Source of the DNA: JAWWAH01 sp033721415
GTDB taxonomy: Bacteria > Patescibacteriota > Minisyncoccia > Spechtbacterales > 2-12-FULL-38-22
NCBI GenBank assembly: GCA_033721415.1
Contig: JAWWAH010000007.1
Span: 1-28,310, forward strand
Direction of reading: 5' to 3'
DNA: 28,310 nt
The stretch's first letter is position 1. Every line of letters starts with the position of its first letter. The translations under genes were made by a program, and so were the position numbers. Positions 14,729-21,929 of the stretch are shown one piece after another. Below the pieces are notes generated by a model. It worked only from the letters and a program-made list of their open reading frames with translations, was not told the DNA's origin and searched no databases.

Positions 14729-15287
14729 TGCTGATAAAAAATATAGCTAATAAAGCGATGGCTATATCTTTTCGCATTGTTTTAATTGTTCTGTGGAATA
14801 TAACTCTACAGTTTTGCTCCTTTTTATCTACGATAGATGCTATTTCGTCATATGAAAGACCGTGCCACAATCTAAGCAAAACAATCTCTCTTTGTTCGGG
14901 GTTTAATACCTGCATATACTCTTTAACTCTCGATAAATCATAATTATTTTCAATTTTTCTATTAATATCGTCTCCACTATCAACCCCCCAGAAATCTTCC
15001 ACATTCATACTTTCATGTTTCGTACGATAGTAATCCCTAACTGTATTTAGGGCTATCTTATAAAGCCAACTAGAAAAATTACCCTTGCTTGGATTAAATG
15101 TATCTATTTTATCCATAGCCTTAAAAAATGCATCGCTTGTTAAATCTTCCGTTAAATCCTTATTAAATGTTTTGTAGTAAATATAGCGATATATTTTATC
15201 AACATAAATATCATAAATAAGAGCGAAGTCACCAAGATCCCCTTTTTGGCATTTTTCAATAATATTGTTTTCTTCCTTTTTGTTCAT
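14724..15287 (-). CDS. ECF-family RNA polymerase sigma factor
   Basis: This 187-residue sigma-70-family factor has region 2 (about 20-90) with the pattern DFALIYDIYVDKIYRYIYYKT and DLTSDAFFKAM, then WLYKIALNTVRDYYR. Region 4 (about 118-172) has LNPEQREIVLLRLWHGLSYDEIA and a recognition helix KKEQNCRVIFHRTIKTM. Regions 1 and 3 are absent, as in ECF factors. An unusual hydrophobic tail (AIALLAIFFISM) follows region 4 and could touch the membrane or the partner protein. ATG 15287 lies only about four bases from the predicted transcription start, so the mRNA may be leaderless. The matching promoters before this gene and its partner suggest autoregulation. Confidence 0.92.
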   Translation of the reverse strand: MNKKEENNIIEKCQKGDLGDFALIYDIYVDKIYRYIYYKTFNKDLTEDLTSDAFFKAMDKIDTFNPSKGNFSSWLYKIALNTVRDYYRTKHESMNVEDFWGVDSGDDINRKIENNYDLSRVKEYMQVLNPEQREIVLLRLWHGLSYDEIASIVDKKEQNCRVIFHRTIKTMRKDIAIALLAIFFISM

Positions 15288-15297
15288 CTACTATTTT

Positions 15298-15325
15298 ATT
15301 ACGAATAAACTATAGAAATGTTACA
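15298..15325 (-). promoter_or_regulatory. ECF-type autoregulatory promoter of the sigma gene
   Basis: On the minus strand there is TGTAAC (15320-15325), a 16-base spacer, and CGTAAT (15298-15303). The flanking bases (ATTT after the -35 box, AAAAT after the -10 box) match the second copy at 14701-14728. Confidence 0.75.
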
Positions 15326-15337
15326 AGTAATATTAGC

Positions 15338-15381
15338 CATACTAAACTAGAACCCCGGATCCGGGGTTCTAGTTTAGTATG
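15338..15381. terminator. 44-bp perfect palindrome after msrB
   Basis: A fully symmetrical palindrome of 44 bases centred on CCGGATCCGG starts five bases past the msrB stop. In RNA it would give about 20 base pairs with a minimal loop. No T-run follows on the minus strand, so it is not a standard Rho-independent terminator. It is 13 bases from the ECF -35 box and may insulate or regulate that promoter instead. Confidence 0.6.
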
Positions 15382-15385
15382 CAGA

Positions 15386-15793
15386 CTATTCCTCTTTTTC
15401 CTCGAAGTCTAAGCACACAGAATTAATACAGTATCTTTTACCACCTTTTTCTGCTGGGCCATCATCAAATACATGTCCCAAATGAGCTCCACAATTCTTG
15501 CAAAGAACCTCTGTTCTTACCATGCCCTGGCTTTTGTCTTCTTTTAACTCAATATGCTCCAAGTTAGCAGGCTCAGTAAAACTGGGCCATCCAGAACCTG
15601 AATCAAATTTTGCATCTGAGGAAAAAAGTTCCGCGCCACATGCAGCACACTTATACGCACCCTTATCCTTGTGATTTAAATATTTTCCTGAGAAAGGAGC
15701 TTCTGTCCCCTTCTCTCGCATTATTTTATATTGCTCAGGAGTAAGTTCTTTTTCCCAGTCTTTATTATCTTTATTTTTCTTTGAGTTTTTCAT
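15386..15793 (-). CDS. msrB: Peptide-methionine (R)-S-oxide reductase MsrB
   Basis: This 135-residue enzyme reduces the R form of methionine sulfoxide in proteins. The family signature is complete: two zinc CxxC pairs (C49/C52 and C98/C101), the substrate loop SGSGWPSF (65-72), HLGHVFDDGP (104-113) and the catalytic C122 in RYCINS. C127 is a possible partner. The N-terminal 15 residues are Lys/Asn/Asp-rich and there is no signal peptide, so it acts in the cytoplasm. Its start overlaps the end of msrA by 23 bases, implying translational coupling. Confidence 0.96.
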   Translation of the reverse strand: MKNSKKNKDNKDWEKELTPEQYKIMREKGTEAPFSGKYLNHKDKGAYKCAACGAELFSSDAKFDSGSGWPSFTEPANLEHIELKEDKSQGMVRTEVLCKNCGAHLGHVFDDGPAEKGGKRYCINSVCLDFEEKEE

Positions 15794-16316
15794 TGAAATT
15801 ATTCCTTAATTTTTTTAATTTAGGATTTATTACAAGGCGACAGTACGGAGCCTGCTTATTGCTTTCATAATAATCTTGATGGTAGTCCTCCGCTTCATAA
15901 AAACTTGTAAATGGCTTTATTTTAGTTGCAATAGGTTTTTTATACTTTCCAGATGCTCCAAGCTTTTCTTTTGATTCTTCGGCTATTTTTTTCTGCTCAT
16001 CATCATGATAAAATATCACAGCTCTATATTGTGGTCCTATATCGGTGCCTTGCCCATTTTCTTGAGTTGGGTCATGTGCCGTCCAAAATATATCTAAGAT
16101 ATCTTTATATGATATTAGCTCTGGGTTGTATTCAATTTGCACAGCTTCAACATGCCCAGTGCTACCAGAGGAAACTTCTTCATAGGAAGGGTTTTTCTCA
16201 TCACCACCCGAATATCCAGAAATAACCGAAACCACTCCCCTTAATTCTTTATAGATAGCTTCTATGCACCAAAAACATCCGCCTGCTAAAGTTGCTTTTT
16301 TAAATTTGTTATCCAT
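15771..16316 (-). CDS. msrA: Peptide-methionine (S)-S-oxide reductase MsrA
   Basis: This 181-residue enzyme reduces the S form of methionine sulfoxide. The catalytic motif GCFWC is at 13-17, followed by YSGG, the GHVEAVQIEYNP stretch, FWTAHDPTQ, and EDYHQDYYE near the end, all typical of MsrA. The open frame extends upstream to a GTG at 16373, but ATG 16316 puts GCFWC in its usual place and lies only about seven bases from a TATAAT box, so the message may be leaderless. It forms an overlapping pair with msrB and would pair with the envelope redox genes as an oxidative-damage defence. Confidence 0.95.
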   Translation of the reverse strand: MDNKFKKATLAGGCFWCIEAIYKELRGVVSVISGYSGGDEKNPSYEEVSSGSTGHVEAVQIEYNPELISYKDILDIFWTAHDPTQENGQGTDIGPQYRAVIFYHDDEQKKIAEESKEKLGASGKYKKPIATKIKPFTSFYEAEDYHQDYYESNKQAPYCRLVINPKLKKLRNNFNEKLKEK

Positions 16317-16322
16317 ATGCAC

Positions 16323-16328
16323 ATTATA
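16323..16328 (-). promoter_or_regulatory. Possible -10 box of msrAB
   Basis: TATAAT on the minus strand lies seven bases before the msrA ATG. No good -35 box is seen; that region is occupied by the terminator hairpin of the RRM gene. If it is used, the msrA mRNA starts at or next to its ATG. Confidence 0.4.
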
Positions 16329-16351
16329 CATGAAAGACACAAACAACGCAT

Positions 16352-16404
16352 TAACAACCCAAAACAAAAACACCCATAATGGGTGTTTTTGTTTTGGGTT
16401 GTTA
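16352..16404. terminator. Very long perfect terminator hairpin
   Basis: A 24-bp perfect stem (16352-16375 with 16381-16404) and an ATAAT loop lie directly at the RRM stop codon, which is the outermost part of one arm. Runs of A and T in both arms make it able to work in both directions. It separates the RRM gene from msrAB. Confidence 0.85.
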
Positions 16405-16662
16405 TCGATCGTCTCTTTTTGGACGAGCAGGGTTTACCGCGATACTTCTTCCACCGAAATCTTTACCATCCCACATATCAATAGCTGCTTGAGCTTCTTC
16501 TTCTGTAGACATTTCTACAAAACCAAAACCCTTTGAGCGACCTGACATGCGATCTGTAATGATCACTGCAGATTCAACGGTACCCGCTTTGGAGAAAGCC
16601 TCATTGAGCTCATCTTCTGTTGTAGCCCAAGGCAATCCTCCTACGAATAGTTTCTTGTTCAT
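16402..16662 (-). CDS. Single-RRM RNA-binding protein
   Basis: An 86-residue protein that is almost entirely one RNA-recognition motif. RNP2 is LFVGGL (5-10) and RNP1 is KGFGFVEM (43-50), with the aromatic residues needed for RNA stacking. A short basic tail (RPKRDDR) follows. Such minimal RRM proteins occur in cyanobacteria and several other bacterial groups, some induced by cold; the RNA target here is unknown. It starts at ATG 16662. Its leader can form a long hairpin that covers the start region, suggesting control of its own translation. Confidence 0.95.
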   Translation of the reverse strand: MNKKLFVGGLPWATTEDELNEAFSKAGTVESAVIITDRMSGRSKGFGFVEMSTEEEAQAAIDMWDGKDFGGRSIAVNPARPKRDDR

Positions 16663-16663
16663 C

Positions 16664-16752
16664 TCTCGTATGTATTTTTTTAACTAATATTTTTTCGTTT
16701 AAGCGACCTACGGCTGAATGCCTTCTTCTCGTCGGAAAAAATACGTACGAGA
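16664..16752 (-). promoter_or_regulatory. Leader hairpin covering the RRM gene start
   Basis: Arm 16664-16680 pairs with 16736-16752 at 16 of 17 positions. In the minus-strand RNA the arm next to the start carries ACGAGAG immediately before AUG, so pairing would block initiation. The loop of about 55 bases is richer in GC and contains CCTACGGC (16707-16714). This looks like a translational switch such as a thermometer or autoregulatory site, though no test of that is possible here. Confidence 0.55.
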
Positions 16753-16823
16753 AACTTACACGAACTATGTAACACTACCATAGATATATATAAATGTACA
16801 TAGCATACCCACAATAATAAAAA

Positions 16824-16852
16824 TTGACTTAAGATACTCAATACGCTATCCT
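16824..16852 (+). promoter_or_regulatory. Promoter of the lipoprotein gene
   Basis: TTGACT (16824-16829), a 17-base spacer, and TATCCT (16847-16852) lie on the plus strand. The ribosome-binding site AAGGAG (16871-16876) is six bases before ATG 16883. Confidence 0.6.
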
Positions 16853-16882
16853 CCTTATTAGATCCTTCGAAAGGAGTTCTCG

Positions 16883-17476
16883 ATGAGGCAACTTATTATA
16901 CTGATAGTATTAGCGATGCTTGCAACTTCCTGTTCCACTCAAACAAAAACAGATACGGATTCTATCTATGGACCAGATGCCACAATAAGCGATATAGAAA
17001 ACGAAGAAAGAGCAATTGAAACCGCAAGACTTATAGGAAGATTTGTGGGGCAAGAATCTGATGGGCTTATTTTTGTATCTTTTGTAAAAATACCCTCACA
17101 CGGTATATCTAGCGCATCAGGAAATGAGCATTATGGCATGCACTACAGTATGAACATACTAAAAAGATCCGACGCGCTAACAGATGAAGACGAAGAAAAA
17201 GCACACGAATTAGCAGGAAGAATATTCCAGCTAACAACAGAATATATCTTAAAAGAAAATCACGATATAAGCCACATGGGAGTTCAGATAGTAAATCCAG
17301 ATGCATGGTTCTGGACTGGCACTGATGCACATCTATATATAGCACCTAGGGGCGAACTTATAGATGTAGATCAAGACTTGCCTCATGCTGAATGGTTTAA
17401 TATAGCTTCAGATACTCCAATTACAATGCTGACAGAAAGCCAGCTGCAAAACCTTCTAAGAGAATTAGAAAAATAA
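16883..17476 (+). CDS. Predicted lipoprotein of unknown function, 197 aa
   Basis: A short signal peptide ends in ATSC, with C17 as the likely lipidated residue (the -3 position is Ala rather than the usual Leu, so this is not certain). The mature part is mainly acidic and helical, with ENEERAIETARLIGRF and a later stretch rich in Asp, His and Trp (VNPDAWFWTGTDAHLYIAPRG). I do not recognise the family. A clear Shine-Dalgarno and its own promoter and terminator make it a single-gene unit on the plus strand. It would sit on the outer face of the membrane. Confidence 0.8.
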   Translation: MRQLIILIVLAMLATSCSTQTKTDTDSIYGPDATISDIENEERAIETARLIGRFVGQESDGLIFVSFVKIPSHGISSASGNEHYGMHYSMNILKRSDALTDEDEEKAHELAGRIFQLTTEYILKENHDISHMGVQIVNPDAWFWTGTDAHLYIAPRGELIDVDQDLPHAEWFNIASDTPITMLTESQLQNLLRELEK

Positions 17477-17486
17477 AGTACTTTTT

Positions 17487-17509
17487 AAAACCCCGCAGTG
17501 CGGGGTTTT
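17487..17509. terminator. Convergent terminator
   Basis: A perfect 10-bp stem AAAACCCCGC/GCGGGGTTTT with an AGT loop, then one more T and CTTT, lies 10 bases past the lipoprotein stop and four bases before the end of the minus-strand gene at 17513. It can serve both. Confidence 0.9.
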
Positions 17510-17512
17510 TCT

Positions 17513-19006
17513 TTATAGGTTTTCGTATCCTGGAAAATAATCGCGTTTGATTCTTCTTTTGTCGACACCAGAATTTTCCAATATTTTAGATGTATTTCTT
17601 ACCATCGATTCGGGACCAGAAATATAAAATATTTTATTATCTAAATTATTCGTATACTTATTAAAGATATCTTTGTTCAGTCTTTCGGTAGTATAAAAAA
17701 TATTGAAATTCAACTTATCTTTAGCCTCTTTGAATAAATCTGAAAAGCTAAATTCATCCTCACTTGTAGCTAGATAGATAAGATCCACGTTATAGTTTAA
17801 ATTTTTATCAATCATATACTTTATCATGCTCCTAAATGGCGTAACCCCAATGCCACCAGCTATAAATACTAATTTAACGTCCTTATCTTCTGGTAGGTTG
17901 AAATCACCCATAGGACCTGTTGCAATAACAGAATCTCCTGGCTTCATTGAAAGTAGTTTTCTTTTAAATGTACTAGCTTCATTTGGCACCTTCATAGATA
18001 TTAAGAAGTTATCTTCTGTCGGTGAAGATGCTATCGTGAAATATCTTCTGATGCCCCTTGAGTCTGGATTTTTATGGTTCACTGTCCATTCAAAAAATTG
18101 CCCCGCTTCAAAATTTATTTTCTTTTTAGGCTTAAACCAGAAAGAGAAAACATTCTCTGCTTCTTTTTCTTTACCTACTAAACTCATTTTTACGCCTGCT
18201 TGTTTCGATATCAAAAATGCTAATACGTTGCCGGTCAGAAGAGCTGCTTCAAGGCCATAAGAAACATTGAACTGCATTGGGTAAACAACAAATGCAACCG
18301 CTACAGTAATCGCATACCATAATTTGTTCCATTTTTTAGTAGGAGATGTGCGTGGCTCTGGTAACATTATAAACGCAAAAAATAGTATAGGAGAGTAAGC
18401 AATTAATTGCCATAATGTTTCAAAAAATCCTGTTAGTGAAACGCTAGGCCAAATGCTTAATGTTGATATAAGTAAGAGGTATGTAGCTAAAAATGGATAT
18501 ACAATTCTATTACTATTTATTTTATAGGTAACAAGAACTCCAAATATAAAAGTAATAGCAACAAGATGTATATCCCCCACCCACCAACTTGCTCCTTCTC
18601 CCATAATTATTGCTGTTAAAAATACTCCAAAAGCGGCTGGATTAAAAATATGTCTACCTCTCCAAGATAGAATATACTTGGAAGCCATTGCCAAAAAGGA
18701 AACAGTTGTTAGGAAAAATAAAGAATCAAAAAAGTCAGCTGGTGTGATTATCAGGATTAATATTAGTCCAGCAATAAATGCTGATTCGTAATTAGGCTTA
18801 ACTCCGGTAATCTTTCCAAAAATAATATTAAAAATATAACAAGCTAGAGGAAGATACACTGAAAACAAGATAATATCCAAAGGATTGTAGGTTAAAAATC
18901 CAAAAAAGCTCAACCCGATAGCAACCAAAATAAGGCTAGCCAGATAATATCTGGCTAGCTTGTACATTGTTATTTTGTTTAAAAATCTATTGAAAAAATT
19001 CACCAA
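17513..19006 (-). CDS. NqrB/RnfD-like membrane domain fused to ferredoxin-reductase module
   Basis: This 497-residue fusion should move electrons across or along the membrane. The N-terminal half (about 15-270) is a bundle of about nine or ten helices with WRGRHIFNPAAFG (115-127), a pattern of the NqrB/RnfD family, and a LPEPRTSPTKKW loop (215-226). The C-terminal half (about 280-497) is an FNR-type flavin/NAD module: RYFTIAS (321-327) binds FAD, GGIGVTP (384-390) binds NAD(P)H, and YISGPESMV (461-469) closes the site. No 2Fe-2S domain follows. The frame opens with TTG 19006, then GTG 19003; ATG 18967 is a third choice. It follows the cupredoxin-like gene after 8 bases, so the two are co-transcribed and may exchange electrons. 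Confidence 0.85.
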   Translation of the reverse strand: MVNFFNRFLNKITMYKLARYYLASLILVAIGLSFFGFLTYNPLDIILFSVYLPLACYIFNIIFGKITGVKPNYESAFIAGLILILIITPADFFDSLFFLTTVSFLAMASKYILSWRGRHIFNPAAFGVFLTAIIMGEGASWWVGDIHLVAITFIFGVLVTYKINSNRIVYPFLATYLLLISTLSIWPSVSLTGFFETLWQLIAYSPILFFAFIMLPEPRTSPTKKWNKLWYAITVAVAFVVYPMQFNVSYGLEAALLTGNVLAFLISKQAGVKMSLVGKEKEAENVFSFWFKPKKKINFEAGQFFEWTVNHKNPDSRGIRRYFTIASSPTEDNFLISMKVPNEASTFKRKLLSMKPGDSVIATGPMGDFNLPEDKDVKLVFIAGGIGVTPFRSMIKYMIDKNLNYNVDLIYLATSEDEFSFSDLFKEAKDKLNFNIFYTTERLNKDIFNKYTNNLDNKIFYISGPESMVRNTSKILENSGVDKRRIKRDYFPGYENL

Positions 19007-19014
19007 TATAATTT

Positions 19015-19548
19015 TTAATTAACAATTATTGTTCCTCCATAGTTAGGAGATCGGTGATCATGGTACTCATATTCACCATCTTCAGTAAATGTAAATTCAT
19101 AGGTTCCGCCCTCTTCTATGGTCCCTCTGCTATCAAATGCAGAATAGTCGGTGTGAACTGGATGCGGATTAGAAGCAGGCCACATTACACCTGAAGAATT
19201 ATTAACAAATACAACGGTTGCGCCTTCTGGCACAGTAATGCTGCTTGGAGAGTACCCGCTATCTGTATACGATACTGTGTATTGCATTTCTTCAGATGCA
19301 CCTACTGCATCGTCTTCTTCTGGTTGTGTATCTTGCTCAGTAGTGGTTTCATCATTTGTTCCAGTAGCATCCCCTTCCATGGTGTTATCTTCTGTTGCTG
19401 TATTATTGTTTGCGTTATTATTCTCTTCTGTGGTTTCGACGCTATTATTATCTATTGTAGGGCTGCTTGTTCGAGTCCCATAGAAAAACCACGCACCTAA
19501 AACCAAAAGGGCTATAACAGCTAATGCTACATATCCGTTTTTATTCAT
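19015..19548 (-). CDS. Anchored cupredoxin-like protein lacking the copper cysteine
   Basis: A 177-residue protein with an N-terminal anchor (about 5-23), a long Thr/Asn/Glu/Asp-rich linker (about 25-88) and a cupredoxin-like beta domain (about 89-177: YTVSYTDSGYSPSSITVPEG, then VVFVNNS). Possible metal ligands are H129, H132, H163 and H165. Where blue-copper proteins have Cys, this one has D164 in EYHDHRSPNYGG, and no Met ligand is evident, so a normal type 1 copper site is not expected. I recall similar YHDH proteins annotated as cupredoxin-like. It probably holds a non-blue copper site or acts as a copper carrier. It lies between the histidine kinase and the NqrB-reductase fusion. Confidence 0.85.
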   Translation of the reverse strand: MNKNGYVALAVIALLVLGAWFFYGTRTSSPTIDNNSVETTEENNNANNNTATEDNTMEGDATGTNDETTTEQDTQPEEDDAVGASEEMQYTVSYTDSGYSPSSITVPEGATVVFVNNSSGVMWPASNPHPVHTDYSAFDSRGTIEEGGTYEFTFTEDGEYEYHDHRSPNYGGTIIVN

Positions 19549-19602
19549 AGTATTAAAGTTTTATTTAATTATTAACACGTATTTACTATTCTAACATACA
19601 AT

Positions 19603-20364
19603 TTATAAGGTATCATCCGCCAATGGAAGCTCTATCGTGAAGCTACTCCCCTTATTAATTCTACTCTTTGCTTCAATTTTTCCCGAATGAGTTTCTACTA
19701 TTTTTTTAGTAATCGCCAGACCCAATCCAAGTCCTTTTTCTATGTCTGATTTATCACAATTTGTTCTGTAGAAGCGGTCAAAAATATATGGTAGATCCCC
19801 CCTGTTAATACCTATTCCTGTGTCCTTTATCTTCACCACTGCTTTATTTTTATTTGTACCTAAAGTTAAGTATATTTTCCTCTCTCTGTCTTCCTTTTTG
19901 CACATATACTTAATTGAGTTGCTAATTAGGTTTGTTACAACTTCTTCTAATTTACTCCTATCCCCGAGCACACATACATCTTTCTTTATGTCCCCAGTAA
20001 GCTCTATGCCCCTCTCTACTATAAGCACGCTAAAGTAATCCATAAGCTCCTCTATGAGCTCACTAAAATTCACAGGCTCCATCGCTAAATCCTCTTTATC
20101 AGATTCAAGGTGAGCTAAATGCATAAAACTATAAACAAACTTTGATATTTCATCTATAGAATGCTCTAGCTTGGGTAGAGCGGGATTGCTAGAAAGATCT
20201 CCTCGTAACATTTCGAGTTCTAATTTCATTATAGATAAAGGCGTCTGAAGTTCGTGTGATATTTCTACCATCATCTTTTCCTGCTCCTTTTGCAGTCTAT
20301 CGATTTCTCTTCCGTGCTGATGTGTTCCTATATTAAATTTTTTAAAATTAGTTTTTACCTGCAA
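19603..20364 (-). CDS. Soluble histidine kinase without sensor domain
   Basis: This kinase core of about 253 residues has a coiled N-terminus (REIDRLQKEQEKMM), phospho-acceptor H37 in SHELQTPLS, N149 in NLISNSIKY, DTGIG (181-185) and GLGLGL (211-216). There is no membrane helix and no recognisable sensor domain, so it probably depends on a partner for its signal. The frame opens at TTG 20364, overlapping the response-regulator stop by 17 bases. The only upstream ATG choices (around residue 31, after AAGGAG) would start almost at the H box, so TTG with translational coupling is preferred but not certain. Confidence 0.88.
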   Translation of the reverse strand: MQVKTNFKKFNIGTHQHGREIDRLQKEQEKMMVEISHELQTPLSIMKLELEMLRGDLSSNPALPKLEHSIDEISKFVYSFMHLAHLESDKEDLAMEPVNFSELIEELMDYFSVLIVERGIELTGDIKKDVCVLGDRSKLEEVVTNLISNSIKYMCKKEDRERKIYLTLGTNKNKAVVKIKDTGIGINRGDLPYIFDRFYRTNCDKSDIEKGLGLGLAITKKIVETHSGKIEAKSRINKGSSFTIELPLADDTL

Positions 20365-21037
20365 CTTTCAATTTGGTACTTTTAAGCTTGTACCCTCTCC
20401 CTGGAATTGTGCAAATTAATTTACTTTTGTCTTCCAATTTCCTCCTTAGGCTTAATATGTGAGCCTCTATTGTGTTAGAAAATGGATCTGCATTCATATC
20501 CCAAACGTGATCCATTATCATGCCCCTAGAAAGAACCGTCCCCTCGTTAGTCATCAAATACTTTAACAACATATATTCTTTTCTTGTTAGTGCTACCTCT
20601 TTACCATCTTTTTTAACTATATTGCTTATATTATCTAACTCTATACCACCAACTCTCAGAACATCTTCTTCTATTGCTTTGGGACGACGCAATAAAGCAT
20701 GCATCCTAGCTAAAAGCTCATCAAAAGAAAAGGGCTTTATGATATAATCATCAGCCCCAGCGTTTAAAAGTTCTACTTTTGTTGTTGTTTCTGTTTTTAC
20801 AGAGAGTACGATAATTGGAGTTGTTCTTTTATCTTCCCTAATCTCATAGCATACCTCCAAGCCTGTCTTGTGCGGCAAGATATTATCAAGAATTATTAAA
20901 TCATAATTATTTATCCGCGCTAAACGACTACCCTCCTTGCCATCTTCTGCAGTATCTACTGCAAAAAATTCAGCTTCAAGAGCTCTCTTTAATGTGTTTC
21001 TGAGGCGCTCTTCATCCTCTACTATTAAAAGTCTCAT
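20348..21037 (-). CDS. OmpR/PhoB-family response regulator
   Basis: A 229-residue two-domain regulator. The receiver domain has the acidic pocket VEDEE (6-10), phospho-acceptor D51 in LIILDNILP and K101 in IIKPFSF. The C-terminal winged helix (about 125-225) has the OmpR-type pattern LTRKEYMLLKYLM, then SNTIEAHILSLRRKLE and the wing IPGRGYKL. It leads the operon and is followed by its kinase with a 17-base overlap, then by the cupredoxin-like and NqrB-reductase genes, which are its likely targets or signal partners. A near-consensus promoter lies upstream. Confidence 0.95.
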   Translation of the reverse strand: MRLLIVEDEERLRNTLKRALEAEFFAVDTAEDGKEGSRLARINNYDLIILDNILPHKTGLEVCYEIREDKRTTPIIVLSVKTETTTKVELLNAGADDYIIKPFSFDELLARMHALLRRPKAIEEDVLRVGGIELDNISNIVKKDGKEVALTRKEYMLLKYLMTNEGTVLSRGMIMDHVWDMNADPFSNTIEAHILSLRRKLEDKSKLICTIPGRGYKLKSTKLKVAGKN

Positions 21038-21069
21038 AAATACTTTTAAATAAATATTATATTCTAGAT

Positions 21070-21098
21070 ACTATATTGAATAATAATATAATTGTCAA
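21070..21098 (-). promoter_or_regulatory. Promoter of the response-regulator operon
   Basis: On the minus strand there is TTGACA (21093-21098), a 17-base spacer, and TATAGT (21070-21075), about 33 bases before the ATG. It is nearly consensus. Confidence 0.8.
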
Positions 21099-21132
21099 GT
21101 AAATTTCGGTGGTCGCTCCTACGGCACACCTC

Positions 21133-21156
21133 AAAACCCCTTATTATAGGGGTTTT
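21133..21156 (-). terminator. Terminator of the MacAB/TauE operon
   Basis: An 8-bp perfect stem AAAACCCC/GGGGTTTT with an 8-base AT loop lies 43 bases past the TauE stop. T follows on either strand within the stem. A short GC-rich patch with CCTACGGC (21118-21125) lies between it and the response-regulator promoter. Confidence 0.75.
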
Positions 21157-21199
21157 AATTGAATTCTATTTTATAAAAATATTAACTTGTTAGATAGTT

Positions 21200-21916
21200 T
21201 TAGAAGAATATCAACTTCATACCAAAGCCAAGTAAAAACACTGCAACAATTGCCCTAAATTTATCCTGGGAAATTTTATGGATAAATCTTTCGGCAAACT
21301 TAGCGCCAACGAAAGACATAACAATAAACAGAATTAAGCCCTGAAGTAAAGCATCACTAAGTCTTGCCCCTCCCATATAATATGCTGCCGTACGTACACC
21401 ATCCGTTAGTAATGCTATGGCGCCAATGCTTGAGACATAAGCTTCTTTGGGTAAATTAAAGGCAAGTAAAAAGGCGCTCCTTATAGCACCTCCTAGGCCT
21501 GAAATACCCGCAAAAAAACCTGATACAATACCTCCAATGCTTGCTGTTCTTTCTCTGTGTTTAACTTTAAACTTAGAATGCATAAAAATAAACACAACAT
21601 ACGCTACAAAAAATAGACCCAAAGCAGTATTTAGAATAGATTCTGGAATAACAAAAACAAGTCTAGCTCCAACGAATGTTGCTAAAGCCCCAATTAAGCC
21701 AAACTCTAATATTAAACGCCAGCGCAAGCCATCCTTAAAAAATAAAACCTGCCACACATCATTAAAAATGTGTACAAGGCCCGCAAGAAGTAATGCTTCA
21801 GGTAATGGATAAAACGATAAAAGAACTGGTAGCATTACTGTGGAACTGCCAAAACCAGTAACAGTACCGATACCAGCACCGATAAAGCTTAAAATTGCTA
21901 TGTAAAATGTTTCCAT
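21200..21916 (-). CDS. TauE/SafE-family membrane permease
   Basis: This 238-residue polytopic protein has about seven hydrophobic segments. The two family half-signatures are visible: GAGIGTVTGFGSSTVMLPVL near the start and SGFFAGISGLGGAIRSAFLL in the middle. Members move sulfite, sulfoacetate or other small organic anions; the substrate here is unknown. It starts at ATG 21916, 13 bases after the last permease gene, so it is the last gene of the exporter operon, followed by a terminator. Confidence 0.9.
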   Translation of the reverse strand: METFYIAILSFIGAGIGTVTGFGSSTVMLPVLLSFYPLPEALLLAGLVHIFNDVWQVLFFKDGLRWRLILEFGLIGALATFVGARLVFVIPESILNTALGLFFVAYVVFIFMHSKFKVKHRERTASIGGIVSGFFAGISGLGGAIRSAFLLAFNLPKEAYVSSIGAIALLTDGVRTAAYYMGGARLSDALLQGLILFIVMSFVGAKFAERFIHKISQDKFRAIVAVFLLGFGMKLIFF

Positions 21917-21929
21917 AATTATTCTATAT

